A stretch of DNA of 20,203 nt from Erysipelotrichaceae bacterium (GCA_018365815.1 JAGZJH010000040.1:1-20203); one strand, 5' to 3'. Numbered from the stretch's first letter, positions 7,513 to 15,289 are shown. Numbers and translations are program-made. The notes: generated by a model from the sequence alone, not told the origin.

Positions 7513-7812
7513 TTAAATCTCCATTTCTAATAATGCACTGCCTAAAGTTTTTCCATGCATATCAATAGCAAGAGATCTTGTGACTCCGCCACCCAATGCA
7601 TCTTCCATAACAAAATTCAAAGCTGCAATACTGTCAATTTCATATCTAGTGATTGTTCCATGAACAATGTCTTTAAAGTATTCTTTTAATTTTGTTGATG
7701 TGACATTTTTTTTAATATATTCATAATCTTTTTCATCATAAGCAATAACAGATATAACAGATATATTCCCTTTATCTCCTGTTCTTGAATGAGCAATTTC
7801 TTTTAGTTTCAT
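7513..7812 (-). CDS. Small AtuA C-terminal-like (ferredoxin-fold) protein
   Basis: This 99-residue protein opens with LKEIAHSRTGDKGNISVISV, the signature of the C-terminal domain of AtuA-type proteins. It ends with MEDALGGGVTRSLAIDMHGK, also typical. In many AtuA proteins this domain is fused after the DUF1446 domain; here it is an independent gene 2 bases downstream of the DUF1446 gene. The ribosome site GGAGGTG overlaps that gene's stop. Biochemical function is not established for the domain. The tight coupling suggests the two polypeptides form one complex. Confidence 0.8.
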   Translation of the reverse strand: MKLKEIAHSRTGDKGNISVISVIAYDEKDYEYIKKNVTSTKLKEYFKDIVHGTITRYEIDSIAALNFVMEDALGGGVTRSLAIDMHGKTLGSALLEMEI

Positions 7813-7814
7813 GT

Positions 7815-9164
7815 TTACACCTCCAAATATCCTACTGTAATATGAAAATCTTCTACTGGCACTAAAATAGAAGCAATGCTGATAATATCTTTAATATTCT
7901 TAACTGCTCCTCCTCCACCAGATGGTCCATTAGTATATAATGCTTCGACTTCATTTCCTACCAATTCTGCTTGTTTGATATCTTTGACTCTTGCAGCAAC
8001 TCTTAATCTGACTTCTGTTGGTGTATACTCATTAATACAGCTAGAAATACTATCTTTATATAGAGAATTCATTCCTATAAAATCAAATCTCACTTCTTCA
8101 TATTTTAATCCAATCATTTCAAAACGATGTTCTAAAACTTCTTTAGCTAATTTTGCTTTAGCAAGTGCATTTAATCCACCATAACTGATTTGGCCTTCTC
8201 CAATATAGCAATCATGATATCCGACACTTGTTTTATAATATCCATTTGCTTTATGTCCAGTTGCATGACTAATTTGAACAACATCTTTTTCTAATTGATG
8301 TACCTGTACTTTAGAAAAATCCGCAATAACATCTGGAGTAAAATATTCCTTAGGATTTTGAATTTCATATAAAGTTTGTTCTTTTACAGTTTCAGTAGTA
8401 ACGATTCCCCCTGTATTTGGTAATTTTGTTACAATAGCATCGCCACTTTCTTCAACTTCAATAATTGGGAAACCAAGATTCCAAAGTTCTGGAACATCTT
8501 TATATCCAGGATCAGCAAAATATCCACCTGTTACTTGTCCTGCGCACTCTAATAAATGTCCAATCCAAGTTCCTTTGCCAAGTTTTTCATAATCATCCAT
8601 TGCCCAATTAAATTCATAGACAAGTGGTCCTAATGCAAGTGAAGGATCAGCCACTCGACCTGTAATGATGATATCTGCACCATTATTCAATGCTTCAACA
8701 ATTCCTTGAATACCAATATAACCATTAGCTGACAATATCTCTCCATCAATATCATTTAAAGTTTTTCCTGTTTCGATAACTTGATAATCAAAATATTTAT
8801 TGAGTTTATCACCAATATCATCACCTTCAACATAAGCAATTTTAAGATGGCTCAAACCTTTTTCTTGAGCCATGGTTTGACATTTATATGCAGCTGCTTT
8901 TGGATTAGCTGCTCCCATATTTGTCACAACCTTAACTGAATGTTGTTTTAAAGCATCTAAGATTTTACCAAAACGATACTCAAATAAATCATTATATCCT
9001 AACTGAGAATCTTTTTGTTTTGCTTTTTGTGCTAAAGAAATTGTTCTTTCAGCTAAACATTCAAAAATAATATAATCAAGATTTCCTCTTTCTATTAAAT
9101 CAATAGCTGGTTCAATTCTATCTCCAGCATATCCTGCTCCTGATCCAATTCTTATTTTTTTCAT
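7815..9164 (-). CDS. AtuA/DUF1446-family protein
   Basis: The family is named after AtuA of acyclic terpene utilisation in Pseudomonas, but its chemistry remains unclear. Diagnostic sequence is at the N-terminus: IRIGSGAGYAGDR, followed by the FECLAERTISLAQ segment (residues 34-46). Further on come TNMGAANPKAAA, IITGRVADPSLALGPLVYEF and a C-terminal glycine patch NGPSGGGGAVKN. The 449-residue length covers the DUF1446 domain alone; the usual extra C-terminal domain is encoded by the next gene. GAGGTG precedes the ATG and the gap from the deacetylase gene is 9 bases. Its place between a deacetylase and a dehydrogenase suggests it handles a hydroxy-acid or sugar-acid intermediate. That is inference. 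Confidence 0.85.
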   Translation of the reverse strand: MKKIRIGSGAGYAGDRIEPAIDLIERGNLDYIIFECLAERTISLAQKAKQKDSQLGYNDLFEYRFGKILDALKQHSVKVVTNMGAANPKAAAYKCQTMAQEKGLSHLKIAYVEGDDIGDKLNKYFDYQVIETGKTLNDIDGEILSANGYIGIQGIVEALNNGADIIITGRVADPSLALGPLVYEFNWAMDDYEKLGKGTWIGHLLECAGQVTGGYFADPGYKDVPELWNLGFPIIEVEESGDAIVTKLPNTGGIVTTETVKEQTLYEIQNPKEYFTPDVIADFSKVQVHQLEKDVVQISHATGHKANGYYKTSVGYHDCYIGEGQISYGGLNALAKAKLAKEVLEHRFEMIGLKYEEVRFDFIGMNSLYKDSISSCINEYTPTEVRLRVAARVKDIKQAELVGNEVEALYTNGPSGGGGAVKNIKDIISIASILVPVEDFHITVGYLEV

Positions 9165-9173
9165 TTTTACACC

Positions 9174-9872
9174 TCAATTTTGTATATAGTTTGTTATTGT
9201 TATATCTTTATCTTTTATATATTTTTTTATTCCTGGACTACATAATATAGATAATTCTTTAACTCTATCTAATGAATATGAACTTTTTTGATAAAGCTCT
9301 AAATCACAATTTCCTGGATGAGTCATGATTTCAATATCTTGATTTTGATATTTTTCAAGTATTTGAATCAAACCTTCAATTGAAACATTATCATTTATAA
9401 ATTCATTTATAAAAAGATAATCACTATATCTTCTTACTGGTAGTTGATATTCTTTAGCGAGTCTATTTGTCGCAATATAGTTTTCTTTAAAATCATGCAT
9501 ACCATGATGACTATCTAAATGACTAGGTAGATGTCCAAAAATCTCTATATATCTTTCTATTTGAGCTTTAAACTCTTGATACACTTCTTCAATATCAAAA
9601 ACATGATGAATTAATTGTGCAGGTTTATAAAAATTACCATCTTCATCTGTTAATGTTTTATTTTGTGTTAATGATTTACCTAAAGTTAATGTAAGATGTA
9701 CCCCTACAGCAAGATCCGGTAAGTCTTTGATTAAATCTTTTCCGTATTCAACATATTCCATATTACATAAAGCTGTAGTTGATCTGACAATTCCTTTTTT
9801 ATATCCTTCAACGATTCCTTCAGTTACTGCCTTTGTATAACCAAAATCATCAGCATTAATAATAACTTTCAT
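9174..9872 (-). CDS. ChbG/YdjC-family carbohydrate deacetylase
   Basis: This cytosolic metal-dependent deacetylase family acts, in characterised members, on N-acetyl groups of phosphorylated chitooligosaccharides. In the 232-residue frame the metal and catalytic residues are visible: INADDFG with Asp8-Asp9, His59 in GVHLTL, His118/His122/His123 in SHLDSHHGMH, and His185 in MTHPG. I chose the ATG at 9872; a TTG three codons upstream is also possible. Neither has a clear Shine-Dalgarno, because a perfect hairpin at 9885-9906 occupies the position. It follows the orphan EIIC and precedes AtuA in the operon, so its substrate is probably the PTS-imported phosphosugar or a product of it. Confidence 0.88.
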   Translation of the reverse strand: MKVIINADDFGYTKAVTEGIVEGYKKGIVRSTTALCNMEYVEYGKDLIKDLPDLAVGVHLTLTLGKSLTQNKTLTDEDGNFYKPAQLIHHVFDIEEVYQEFKAQIERYIEIFGHLPSHLDSHHGMHDFKENYIATNRLAKEYQLPVRRYSDYLFINEFINDNVSIEGLIQILEKYQNQDIEIMTHPGNCDLELYQKSSYSLDRVKELSILCSPGIKKYIKDKDITITNYIQN

Positions 9873-9884
9873 GATAAACAAAGA

Positions 9885-9906
9885 GAGTGCAGATTATTCT
9901 GCACTC
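9885..9906 (-). other. Intercistronic hairpin at the EIIC stop codon
   Basis: GAGTGCAGA and TCTGCACTC form a perfect 9-bp stem with a 4-base loop. The structure contains the EIIC stop codon in its loop region and ends 12 bases before the downstream ATG. On the minus strand only a weak T-rich tract follows, so it is more likely an mRNA-processing, stabilising or translation-tuning element than a full terminator. Its place suggests that EIIC and the enzyme genes are expressed at different levels. Confidence 0.6.
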
Positions 9907-11237
9907 ATTTCTCCAGCACTTTCTGATGCTAATAATTGTTTATCATATGCTTTAATAAATGGTAGTGCAATAACAATATCTAATGCTAATAAAGCTAACC
10001 AAACAAGAATTGATTTTGCATCCATTGATGCCAACCATGCTTGTAATGGTCCTGGCACTGTAAAAGGCAATTGAACAAAGAATCTTCCTAAGAACCCACT
10101 ATCCATTAATAAATAAACAATCGTAAAGTTAAGATTATTACAAATTAAGAAAGTTATTAATGTAAATGGATTTAAAACTGTTGGTAAACCGAATATTAAT
10201 GGTTCATTAATATTAAAGAATGCTGGTACAGACGCAATTTTTGCAATTGATTTAGCCTGTGAAGACTTACAGAATAATAAGATAACAATAACAACTGCAA
10301 AATATGAAATCCATCCACCATAAACACTATTAACTGCTCCCGCAAAAATACTTGGTAATTCTTCACCTGCTGCATATGCTTCAGCATTTAAAGTTAATCC
10401 TAAAGTTGTTAGTGGTGTAACAACTACACCAACCATATTAGCCCCATGGATTCCAAAGAACCAGAAAATTGTCATTAATACATTGATTAATAAAATTGAA
10501 GGTAAAGATCCTGTTGCTGAAATCAATGGTTGGAACATTGTATATACTAGCCCTGGAATATTTGTGTCTAAACTTGAAACACATATATTATCTAAAAACA
10601 TAAATAATAATAAATTCACAATACCTGGAATTAATACGTTAAATGGTGCTGCAACATTTGGTGGTACAGAATCAGGTAACTTAATAACCCATTTTTTAGC
10701 AATAAATAAATGTGTAATTTCAATAACTGCTAATGCAATAATAATAGCTGTAAACATTCCTGCAGCTCCTAAGTTTGTTAATGGGATAGCTGTTACTGAA
10801 GCTTCACCACTTACATATGCTTGTGGAACACCTGAAATACATAAGAATACAAGTAATGTTGAAATCAAGTTTGAAATTGGATCCATTTTATATGTTTTAC
10901 ATAGTTGATATGCGACACCCAATACAACATAAACTGATATACAACCAATTGTTAAGTTATAAGGTGTCATAAGTAAAGCTGAATTAGCTGCTGCCCAATC
11001 ACGCCATGCACATAAAAATTGAAATAAGAAATTTGTTGGTTCCATGCTTGCACTTACTGGTGGTGCTGCTAATAATACTGCAAATCCTCCAATAATTGTT
11101 ACTGGAACTAAGACTGTTAAACCATCACGTACTGCTGCAAGATGTCTTTGTTGTGAAATCTTTGTTGCAACAGGAACGACATACTTTTCTAATACTGCTT
11201 GAAATTTAGCCATAAATCCTTTTGAATTCGTATCCAT
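9894..11237 (-). CDS. PTS lactose/cellobiose-family EIIC, no partner EIIA or EIIB nearby
   Basis: This is the membrane channel component of a LacE/CelB-type PTS permease, 447 residues with about ten hydrophobic segments. Family landmarks are FFGIHGANMVGV (about 265) and the substrate-binding FNINEPLIFGLP (about 340) with its conserved glutamate. A third is FTVPGP in the C-terminal third. EIIC alone cannot energise uptake: EIIB and EIIA of the Lac family are needed, and none is encoded in this window. They must be supplied from elsewhere. It is the first gene of the leftward operon. The ATG is preceded by GAGAGGAGAAAAATT. Substrates of the family are beta-linked disaccharides and amino-sugar dimers. 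Confidence 0.9.
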   Translation of the reverse strand: MDTNSKGFMAKFQAVLEKYVVPVATKISQQRHLAAVRDGLTVLVPVTIIGGFAVLLAAPPVSASMEPTNFLFQFLCAWRDWAAANSALLMTPYNLTIGCISVYVVLGVAYQLCKTYKMDPISNLISTLLVFLCISGVPQAYVSGEASVTAIPLTNLGAAGMFTAIIIALAVIEITHLFIAKKWVIKLPDSVPPNVAAPFNVLIPGIVNLLLFMFLDNICVSSLDTNIPGLVYTMFQPLISATGSLPSILLINVLMTIFWFFGIHGANMVGVVVTPLTTLGLTLNAEAYAAGEELPSIFAGAVNSVYGGWISYFAVVIVILLFCKSSQAKSIAKIASVPAFFNINEPLIFGLPTVLNPFTLITFLICNNLNFTIVYLLMDSGFLGRFFVQLPFTVPGPLQAWLASMDAKSILVWLALLALDIVIALPFIKAYDKQLLASESAGEMSAE

Positions 11238-11270
11238 AATTTTTCTCCTCTCGCTTCGAATGTCTTTTTT

Positions 11271-11382
11271 TGTTAACCGGTTTCATTTAGCAAATATAGC
11301 GTATCACAAAATGAATGGTTATGCAAGATAAAAAAGTATTTTTTGAATAATCGTTCATTTTTTTGAGAATATGTGTTATATT
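11271..11382. promoter_or_regulatory. Divergent promoter/operator region of the catabolic locus
   Basis: This gap separates the leftward EIIC operon from the rightward ceramidase-like gene. It holds the imperfect palindrome TGAAACCGGTTAACA (minus strand, 11271-11285), which is cre-like and LacI-operator-like with a central AACCGGTT. For the leftward operon TTGCAT (11321-11326) with a weak TACGCT 17 bases on is the best promoter. For the rightward gene TATATT (11377-11382) is a -10 candidate, but it would put the transcript start almost on the ribosome site, so its assignment is doubtful. The RpiR-type protein encoded two genes away is the natural local regulator; its operator is not identified. 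Confidence 0.45.
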
Positions 11383-11402
11383 ATGTGTGGAGGTCGATGA
11401 CA

Positions 11403-12623
11403 ATGAAAATAGGATACAATAAAAAAGATATTACACCTACTCATAGTGTAACAATAGCTGGATATAGTCGCAAAAAAAAATCAGAAGGAGTCTTAGATCC
11501 CATTGAAATAAATACAACGGTTTTATCTTTTGATAATCAAATCATGATTATGTCAATATTAGATTCTTTAATTATTGAAAATAGTGTGATTATCCCAGTA
11601 AAAAATGCTATTTCAAAGAAATATAATATACCCTTAAATAATATAATAATTGGCTGTATACATACACATTCAGCACCTGCTTATTTTCAATCTTTTTTTG
11701 AAAAAACAAATGTTGAAAAAGAGTTACATGATCAACTTATCCCACAATTCATTTCTAGTATTGAAGAAGCTTTACATACTCTAACAGATGCAACTTTAAA
11801 GATTAAAAAAACATATATTCAAGGTCTTTATGGTAATCGAAATACAATGAATGGCTATTCAGATAAGAGTATCTATGTTATGGATTTTATTAATTCTAAA
11901 ACTAATATAAATATTTTTTCATTAATTTCTCTAGCTTGTCATCCTACAATATTAAATGGCAGTGATTTCTTATTATCAGCAGATTTACTAGGACAAATTA
12001 GAAAAAAATATCAAGAACTTTATGAATATCCTTGTATGATTATTAATGGATGCTGTGGTGATGTTTCAACACGTTTTTATAGAGAATTAAGTAGTATTGA
12101 TGAACTTTATAGAGTATCAAATGATATTATAAAACAAATGATGCATAATGAAATACTTGAGGTTGAAATCAATCATTTTGATTCTTCGATTTTTCAAGCA
12201 GATTATACATATCATGGAGATGATGATTTTTTAAGAAATATTATTCCATCTTTAAAACAAACAATTCATGAAAATAAAGATGCTCAATCTGTAAAAATAG
12301 CCAGTTCTTTACTACACAATCTAGAATATAAAATTCAAAAAAGTCCTATGACATTAACTTTAACAAGTCATATTATTCATCTTGGTTCACTTATTTTTAT
12401 ATCTTTACCTGGCGATATAACAGCAATCTTAGGTAAGAGAATACGTGAAGCTTTTCCAAATCATCTTGTTATTATTTTGGGTTATTGTGAAAATTATTCT
12501 AATTATTTTGTATGTAAAGAAGATTATGGTCAATATTTCGAAACATATATTTCTCGTTTAGAAAAAGGAAATGCTGATCTTTTTATTCAAGGGGTTATTA
12601 ATGAAACAAAGAAATTAATTTAA
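11403..12623 (+). CDS. Cytosolic neutral/alkaline-ceramidase N-terminal-family hydrolase
   Basis: The fold of this family is a zinc-dependent amidase best known from secreted ceramidases. Visible family motifs are KIGYNKKDITP at the N-terminus and the zinc-ligand region IGCIHTHSAP with His87 and His89. They continue with LACHPTIL with His180, SADLLG (192-197) and INGCCGDVS (215-222). A late tyrosine-rich stretch, CENYSNYFVCKEDYG, aligns with the zinc-tyrosine region of ceramidases. There is no signal peptide, and the 406-residue length corresponds to the catalytic domain without the C-terminal immunoglobulin-like domain. It therefore acts on an intracellular substrate, unlikely to be ceramide. 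The start ATG at 11403 has GGAGG 9 bases upstream. Neighbours suggest it hydrolyses an amide of an imported sugar derivative. Confidence 0.82.
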   Translation: MKIGYNKKDITPTHSVTIAGYSRKKKSEGVLDPIEINTTVLSFDNQIMIMSILDSLIIENSVIIPVKNAISKKYNIPLNNIIIGCIHTHSAPAYFQSFFEKTNVEKELHDQLIPQFISSIEEALHTLTDATLKIKKTYIQGLYGNRNTMNGYSDKSIYVMDFINSKTNINIFSLISLACHPTILNGSDFLLSADLLGQIRKKYQELYEYPCMIINGCCGDVSTRFYRELSSIDELYRVSNDIIKQMMHNEILEVEINHFDSSIFQADYTYHGDDDFLRNIIPSLKQTIHENKDAQSVKIASSLLHNLEYKIQKSPMTLTLTSHIIHLGSLIFISLPGDITAILGKRIREAFPNHLVIILGYCENYSNYFVCKEDYGQYFETYISRLEKGNADLFIQGVINETKKLI

Positions 12624-12635
12624 AAAACTCTATTT

Positions 12636-12658
12636 CTCTTTCATGAAAGAGTTTTTTT
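12636..12658 (+). terminator. Terminator after the ceramidase-like gene
   Basis: CTCTTTC (12636-12642) and GAAAGAG (12645-12651) form a hairpin, with the loop effectively 2-4 bases, followed by seven T residues. It separates the ceramidase-like gene from the RpiR regulator, which must use read-through or its own promoter. Confidence 0.8.
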
Positions 12659-12691
12659 CTTTATAATAATGATTAATGGAGTGTGATAAAA

Positions 12692-13441
12692 ATGAATCCT
12701 TTCGATAAAATGAAGTTAAAAAAAGAAACATTTACAAAAAAAGAATTGGTTATATACAATTTACTTTATAATAATCCTGATCTTATTTTAAGAAGGTCAG
12801 CCACTGATTTATCTACTAATCATCATGTATCTCAATCTACAATTACACGTTTTTGTCAAAAACTAGGTTATGATGGTTTTAATGAATTTAAGTTTGATGT
12901 TTTTAGAAATGAAAAACAAGTTATTGATAAACAAGAAAACAATGTTTCTTCTATTGATATGTATATTAAAATTTTTCAAATCATCAAACACTCTCTTGAT
13001 TATTCTCAACTTGCTAAATTAGCTCATGATATCATTAATGCTCAATCTATTATTATTATTGGGTATCATAAAAGTGCTTTACCTTCAAAGATGCTACAAT
13101 TTAACTTATTTAAAATTCATAAAAAAGCAATGTATATAAGTCAAGATGAAATTCATGAACTTCCTAATATTATCCAAGAAAATGATATTCTTATCGCATT
13201 TTCAAATGATGGTAATGGTTTAGAAGCAATCAAAAATGAAATTAAATCTGAAAAACAAGAGAAACAATTCAATTTATCAATTATTACAATGAATGATAAA
13301 TTATCTTTAAAGAAATTATCTGATAATTACGTATGGCTTCCTTCATCAACTAACCAAGGTTTTGAAGTTTATTTAGAAAATCAAATTATTTTCTTCTTAT
13401 ATGTTGATTTATTAACATCTGAGATAACTGAACATATTTAA
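12692..13441 (+). CDS. RpiR/MurR-family transcriptional regulator
   Basis: This is a sugar-phosphate-responsive DNA-binding regulator of 249 residues. The N-terminal helix-turn-helix (about 10-75) includes SATDLSTNHHVSQSTITRFC and QKLGYDGFNEFKFDVF, the typical RpiR pattern. The C-terminal SIS domain (about 95-240) shows the expected alternating strands (IIIIGYHKSALPSKM, DILIAFSNDGNG, LSIITMND) that bind a phosphorylated sugar. The ATG at 12692 follows GGAG at 10 bases; a GTG three codons earlier is less well placed. It lies downstream of a terminator and convergent with the TagO gene. It most likely controls the flanking EIIC operon and ceramidase-like gene in response to a sugar phosphate; repressor or activator mode cannot be told. 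Confidence 0.9.
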   Translation: MNPFDKMKLKKETFTKKELVIYNLLYNNPDLILRRSATDLSTNHHVSQSTITRFCQKLGYDGFNEFKFDVFRNEKQVIDKQENNVSSIDMYIKIFQIIKHSLDYSQLAKLAHDIINAQSIIIIGYHKSALPSKMLQFNLFKIHKKAMYISQDEIHELPNIIQENDILIAFSNDGNGLEAIKNEIKSEKQEKQFNLSIITMNDKLSLKKLSDNYVWLPSSTNQGFEVYLENQIIFFLYVDLLTSEITEHI

Positions 13442-13465
13442 AAAGATGACAATGCGTCATCTTTT
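13441..13465. terminator. Bidirectional terminator between rpiR-like gene and tagO
   Basis: AAAAGATGAC and GTCATCTTTT form a perfect 10-bp stem with a 5-base loop. A-rich and T-rich flanks serve both strands. It sits between two convergent genes and overlaps the last base of the regulator's stop codon. A second, T-tract-less hairpin of CAACAAC with GTTGTTG (about 13480-13500) adjoins the tagO stop. Confidence 0.8.
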
Positions 13466-13499
13466 ATTATTCTAATGCAACAACACTAAAACGTTGTTG

Positions 13500-15146
13500 T
13501 TATTCTATTAGTGATACTGTCGTTGTTAATGTTTCACTTTTAATAATTGAGTTATATTCTCCAAAATTGATTTCAATTGTTAAATCATAATAATTATAAT
13601 CATCTAATCCTTTCAAAGCTTTAGATGATTGTTCATATGAAATAATATTATAACTCTTAACTTCTTGAGTATTTTCTTTATTATTTATATATGTATTAAC
13701 TTCTTTGTAATAATCATTTTTTGCATATGTTTCAAAATCATCTTTTTTATCACTATAGAAATAATTAACACCACCAATTTGATCTAGTGACTTATTTGTT
13801 AAAGTATAATAATCACAAACAAAATAAGTTCCAACTAATTCTCCTATATTTTCTCTGTAATTTGAGTTAATAGCAGTTGTTAATTGATTGTAAATATTAC
13901 TCATTAGTTTTGTTTCATTTTCACTTGCTTCATAAACAATCTTTGGTGGAGTTTGTTTAATATTTGAAGTACGATTATTATCAATAATAAAGATTAATGA
14001 AAAAACAATCGCAAATATTAAAACAATAATAGCTAAGTATTGTTTTTTTACTTTTTTAATCACTCTACGATATGGTTTACTATCTTTAATAGATGGCAAA
14101 TATTCACTTTTAATAAAAATATTTGCGATTGTTAATAAAGGTTTATATTTACGACCTATCATACTTGTTGCTTCAACAAATATTTCAAATAATACCATCA
14201 AAGTTATAAATAGAATAGATGCTGCTATACGATCATATAAGTATAAATAAGAACAAAGTGAAAATAAGAAAGTCACGAAGTATAAGATGAGAACACTTTT
14301 TGTTTGTCCTAATTCTAATGAAAACATTAATTTATGATGTAAATGTCCTCGATCTGCTTCACTAAAACTCTTATGATGAACTTTACGACGTACAATTGCA
14401 ATAATTGTATCCATAATAGGAACCATTAACACAATAATTGGTGCTCCTAGTGTAAAAAATGAAGAACTCTTATAACCAAATCCAAGTAAAGAAATAACAG
14501 CTATCATATATCCAATAAACAAAGCTCCACAATCACCTAAAAATACCGATGCAGGATGGAAATTATAAACTAAGAAACCACCAATAGCTCCTGCTAATAA
14601 TAATGATAACGATGAAATATCTGTTCTTCCATATGTTAAAGATGTTAATGAGATTGTTACTAACACAATGATAGAAATACCACCACATAATCCATCTAAT
14701 CCATCAATTAAATTAACTGCATTGGTAATACCAACAATCCAAGCAATTGTTATGATAATTGCAATAATATAAGATACTGTATCAGGTAAAAATGGTAACG
14801 TAAATCCTTTTAAAGAAATCCCACCATAAAAAATAACTACTAAAGCTGCAATAATTTGTCCAAGCATTTTTAGTTTTGGTGATATATCATGAATATCATC
14901 ATAGAATCCTGTTAAAAAGATAATAAATCCACCTATTAATATAGAATTAATTTTAATATCTGTTTTTAAGAAAATCATTGCACCTATAAGAAAACTGACA
15001 TAAATTGCATAACCACCAGTTCTTGCAATAACTCCTTTATGAATTGTTTGTTTATTTGTATGAGCTATAATTCCAAGATTTTTAGTAACTTTACTGACTA
15101 TTGGAACAAGAATAAGACTTAATATAAATGTGACAATAAACGACAA
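13500..15146 (-). CDS. tagO: TagO/WecA-family undecaprenyl-phosphate GlcNAc-1-phosphate transferase with extra C-terminal domain
   Basis: This polytopic membrane enzyme transfers GlcNAc-1-phosphate from UDP-GlcNAc to undecaprenyl phosphate, the first step of wall teichoic acid or similar glycopolymers. Catalytic motifs are all present: FYDDIHD (Asp83-Asp84), NAVNLIDGLDGL (142-153), FLGDCG (202-207) and HLHHKL (268-273). The canonical enzyme ends near residue 340. Here a positively charged linker is followed by an additional membrane segment (about 370-388) and about 160 residues predicted outside the cell, rich in Asn, Tyr and Glu. I do not recognise that domain. The start is uncertain: TTG at 15146 has no close ribosome site. 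AAGGAG at 15173-15178 suits an in-frame ATA at 15164 (or ATT at 15170), which would also complete the first membrane helix. Confidence 0.9.
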   Translation of the reverse strand: MSFIVTFILSLILVPIVSKVTKNLGIIAHTNKQTIHKGVIARTGGYAIYVSFLIGAMIFLKTDIKINSILIGGFIIFLTGFYDDIHDISPKLKMLGQIIAALVVIFYGGISLKGFTLPFLPDTVSYIIAIIITIAWIVGITNAVNLIDGLDGLCGGISIIVLVTISLTSLTYGRTDISSLSLLLAGAIGGFLVYNFHPASVFLGDCGALFIGYMIAVISLLGFGYKSSSFFTLGAPIIVLMVPIMDTIIAIVRRKVHHKSFSEADRGHLHHKLMFSLELGQTKSVLILYFVTFLFSLCSYLYLYDRIAASILFITLMVLFEIFVEATSMIGRKYKPLLTIANIFIKSEYLPSIKDSKPYRRVIKKVKKQYLAIIVLIFAIVFSLIFIIDNNRTSNIKQTPPKIVYEASENETKLMSNIYNQLTTAINSNYRENIGELVGTYFVCDYYTLTNKSLDQIGGVNYFYSDKKDDFETYAKNDYYKEVNTYINNKENTQEVKSYNIISYEQSSKALKGLDDYNYYDLTIEINFGEYNSIIKSETLTTTVSLIE

Positions 15147-15187
15147 ACATATAACTAAACTTATATCAATGCTCCTTCCTTTAGTGT

Positions 15188-15193
15188 ATTATA
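15188..15193 (-). promoter_or_regulatory. Candidate -10 of the tagO promoter
   Basis: TATAAT lies on the minus strand 10 bases upstream of the AAGGAG ribosome site of the tagO-family gene. The expected -35 position (15211-15216, TATAAA) is weak. A transcript starting just downstream would have a very short leader. Confidence 0.4.
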
Positions 15194-15252
15194 TTACAAA
15201 TACAAAGAAATTTATAGAAAATCTTTTTTTACTTAATTATTTCTAGTATTAC

Positions 15253-15261
15253 TGTTATAAT
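15253..15261 (+). promoter_or_regulatory. Extended -10 promoter of mupG
   Basis: TGTTATAAT is a perfect extended -10 element, with TG one base before TATAAT. It lies 28 bases upstream of the mupG start and just ahead of its GGGAGG ribosome site. No good -35 is present, consistent with extended -10 use. Confidence 0.6.
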
Positions 15262-15289
15262 ATGAATGTGAATAGGGAGGAAAACGAAT

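Noticed and set aside
7876..8184. Open frame of 102 codons on the plus strand
   Set aside because: It is antisense to the well-supported AtuA/DUF1446 gene; the proline run comes from the glycine patch read backwards.
10483..10908. Open frame of 141 codons on the plus strand
   Set aside because: It is antisense to the CelB-type EIIC gene, with no ribosome site and no recognisable motif.
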